Of a stretch of DNA of 64,000 nt, positions 63,761 to 64,000 are shown in pieces. The stretch covers positions 564,429 to 628,428 of the forward strand of contig VZSE01002186.1 of the NCBI GenBank assembly GCA_013398275.1, written 5' to 3'. Both the position numbers and the translations under genes were made by a program. Source of the DNA: Promerops cafer. Taxonomy: Eukaryota; Chordata; Aves; Passeriformes; Nectariniidae. The notes below the pieces were generated by a model that was given only the letters and a program-made list of their open reading frames with translations, was not told the origin of the DNA and made no database searches. Each line of letters starts with the position of its first letter. Position 1 is the first letter of the stretch.

Positions 63761-63960
63761 CTTCATTGAAAGGATGGTGAGGCACTGTTATAGACTGCCC
63801 AGGGTAGTGGTTGAGTCACCACCCGTGGAGGTGTTCACGTGTGGGTGTGGCACTTGGGGATATGGTTTAGTGCTGAACGTGCTGCTGCTGGGTTAACAGT
63901 CGGACTCGATGACGTTAGAGGTCTTTTCCAACCTCAGCAGTTCTCTGTTTCTATGATTAC
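63761..63960 (+). mobile_element. CR1 LINE 3' end
   Basis: CTTCATTGAAAGGATGGTGA, GACTGCCCAGGGTAGTGG, TTGAGTCACCACCCGTGGAG, GGACTCGATGACGTTAGAGG and TCTTTTCCAACC followed by TTTCTATGATT are the CR1 3' blocks in order and in sense orientation. About 200 bases remain, 5'-truncated. Confidence 0.95.
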
Positions 63961-64000
63961 AGCATGGGGTAAAATCATTGTCTCTAAAAGCCACATAGTC

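Larger units (their letters stand above)
51181..64000. other. Intergenic region downstream of SH3KBP1
   Basis: No coding exon, RNA gene or promoter could be identified with confidence. The region holds GC-richer islands (about 53280-53900, 54340-54420, 56280-56560, 60850-61210), CR1 copies at 59362 and 63761, an 18-bp tandem duplication, a perfect hairpin and a poly(A) tract. Several open frames of 100-135 codons occur, often overlapping on both strands, and none matches a known protein. In mammals MAP3K15 follows SH3KBP1 in the same orientation. I found none of its exons here. Confidence 0.7.

Noticed and set aside
51181..64000. First exon of MAP3K15, the expected downstream neighbour
   Set aside because: No sequence resembling its GC-rich N-terminus or its early conserved region was seen; it probably lies beyond the window.

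Overview
The window is vertebrate nuclear DNA, almost certainly from a bird. It is AT-rich, its coding sequence is split into short exons with GT/AG splice sites, and it carries several CR1 LINE fragments with the typical avian CR1 3' end plus two bird-type endogenous retrovirus LTRs. From memory, the LTRs resemble families seen in neoavian or passerine genomes more than galliform ones; that is an inference.

The only gene I can support is SH3KBP1 (CIN85/Ruk), on the + strand. Ten coding exons between 15120 and 50187 join in one open frame of 365 codons plus a stop (1098 nt), and every splice phase is compatible. In order they encode the second half of the third SH3 domain, a proline-rich adaptor region with PxxxPR-type motifs, an intact capping-protein-interaction (CPI) motif, a Ser/Pro-rich linker and the C-terminal coiled coil. 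The first two SH3 domains and the first half of the third lie upstream of the window, so bases 1-15119 are intron. The 3' UTR follows the stop at 50187; candidate poly(A) signals lie at 50507 and 51153-51162.

Layout: 1-15119 upstream intron (ATT trinucleotide array, one CR1 fragment); 15120-31040 exons A-E, with two antisense LTRs in the introns either side of exon D; 31041-41899 a long intron with a CpG-rich patch and a minus-strand CR1; 41900-50187 exons F-J; 50188 to about 51180 the 3' UTR; about 51180-64000 intergenic, with GC-rich patches, CR1 copies, a perfect hairpin and a poly(A) tract, but no exon I can identify. In mammals the next gene downstream in the same orientation is MAP3K15; I see no exon of it here.

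I found no tRNA, rRNA, CRISPR or bacterial-type feature, and no convincing undescribed system. The items most worth a second look are the CpG-rich intronic patch near 31.7 kb (SH3KBP1 is known to make short isoforms from internal promoters), the perfect 15-bp inverted repeat at 61381, a 1-kb strand-asymmetric pyrimidine-rich block at about 16.6-17.6 kb, and ERV-like flanking sequence beside the LTR at 28.5 kb. Homology statements rest on recalled family sequences, not on a search.
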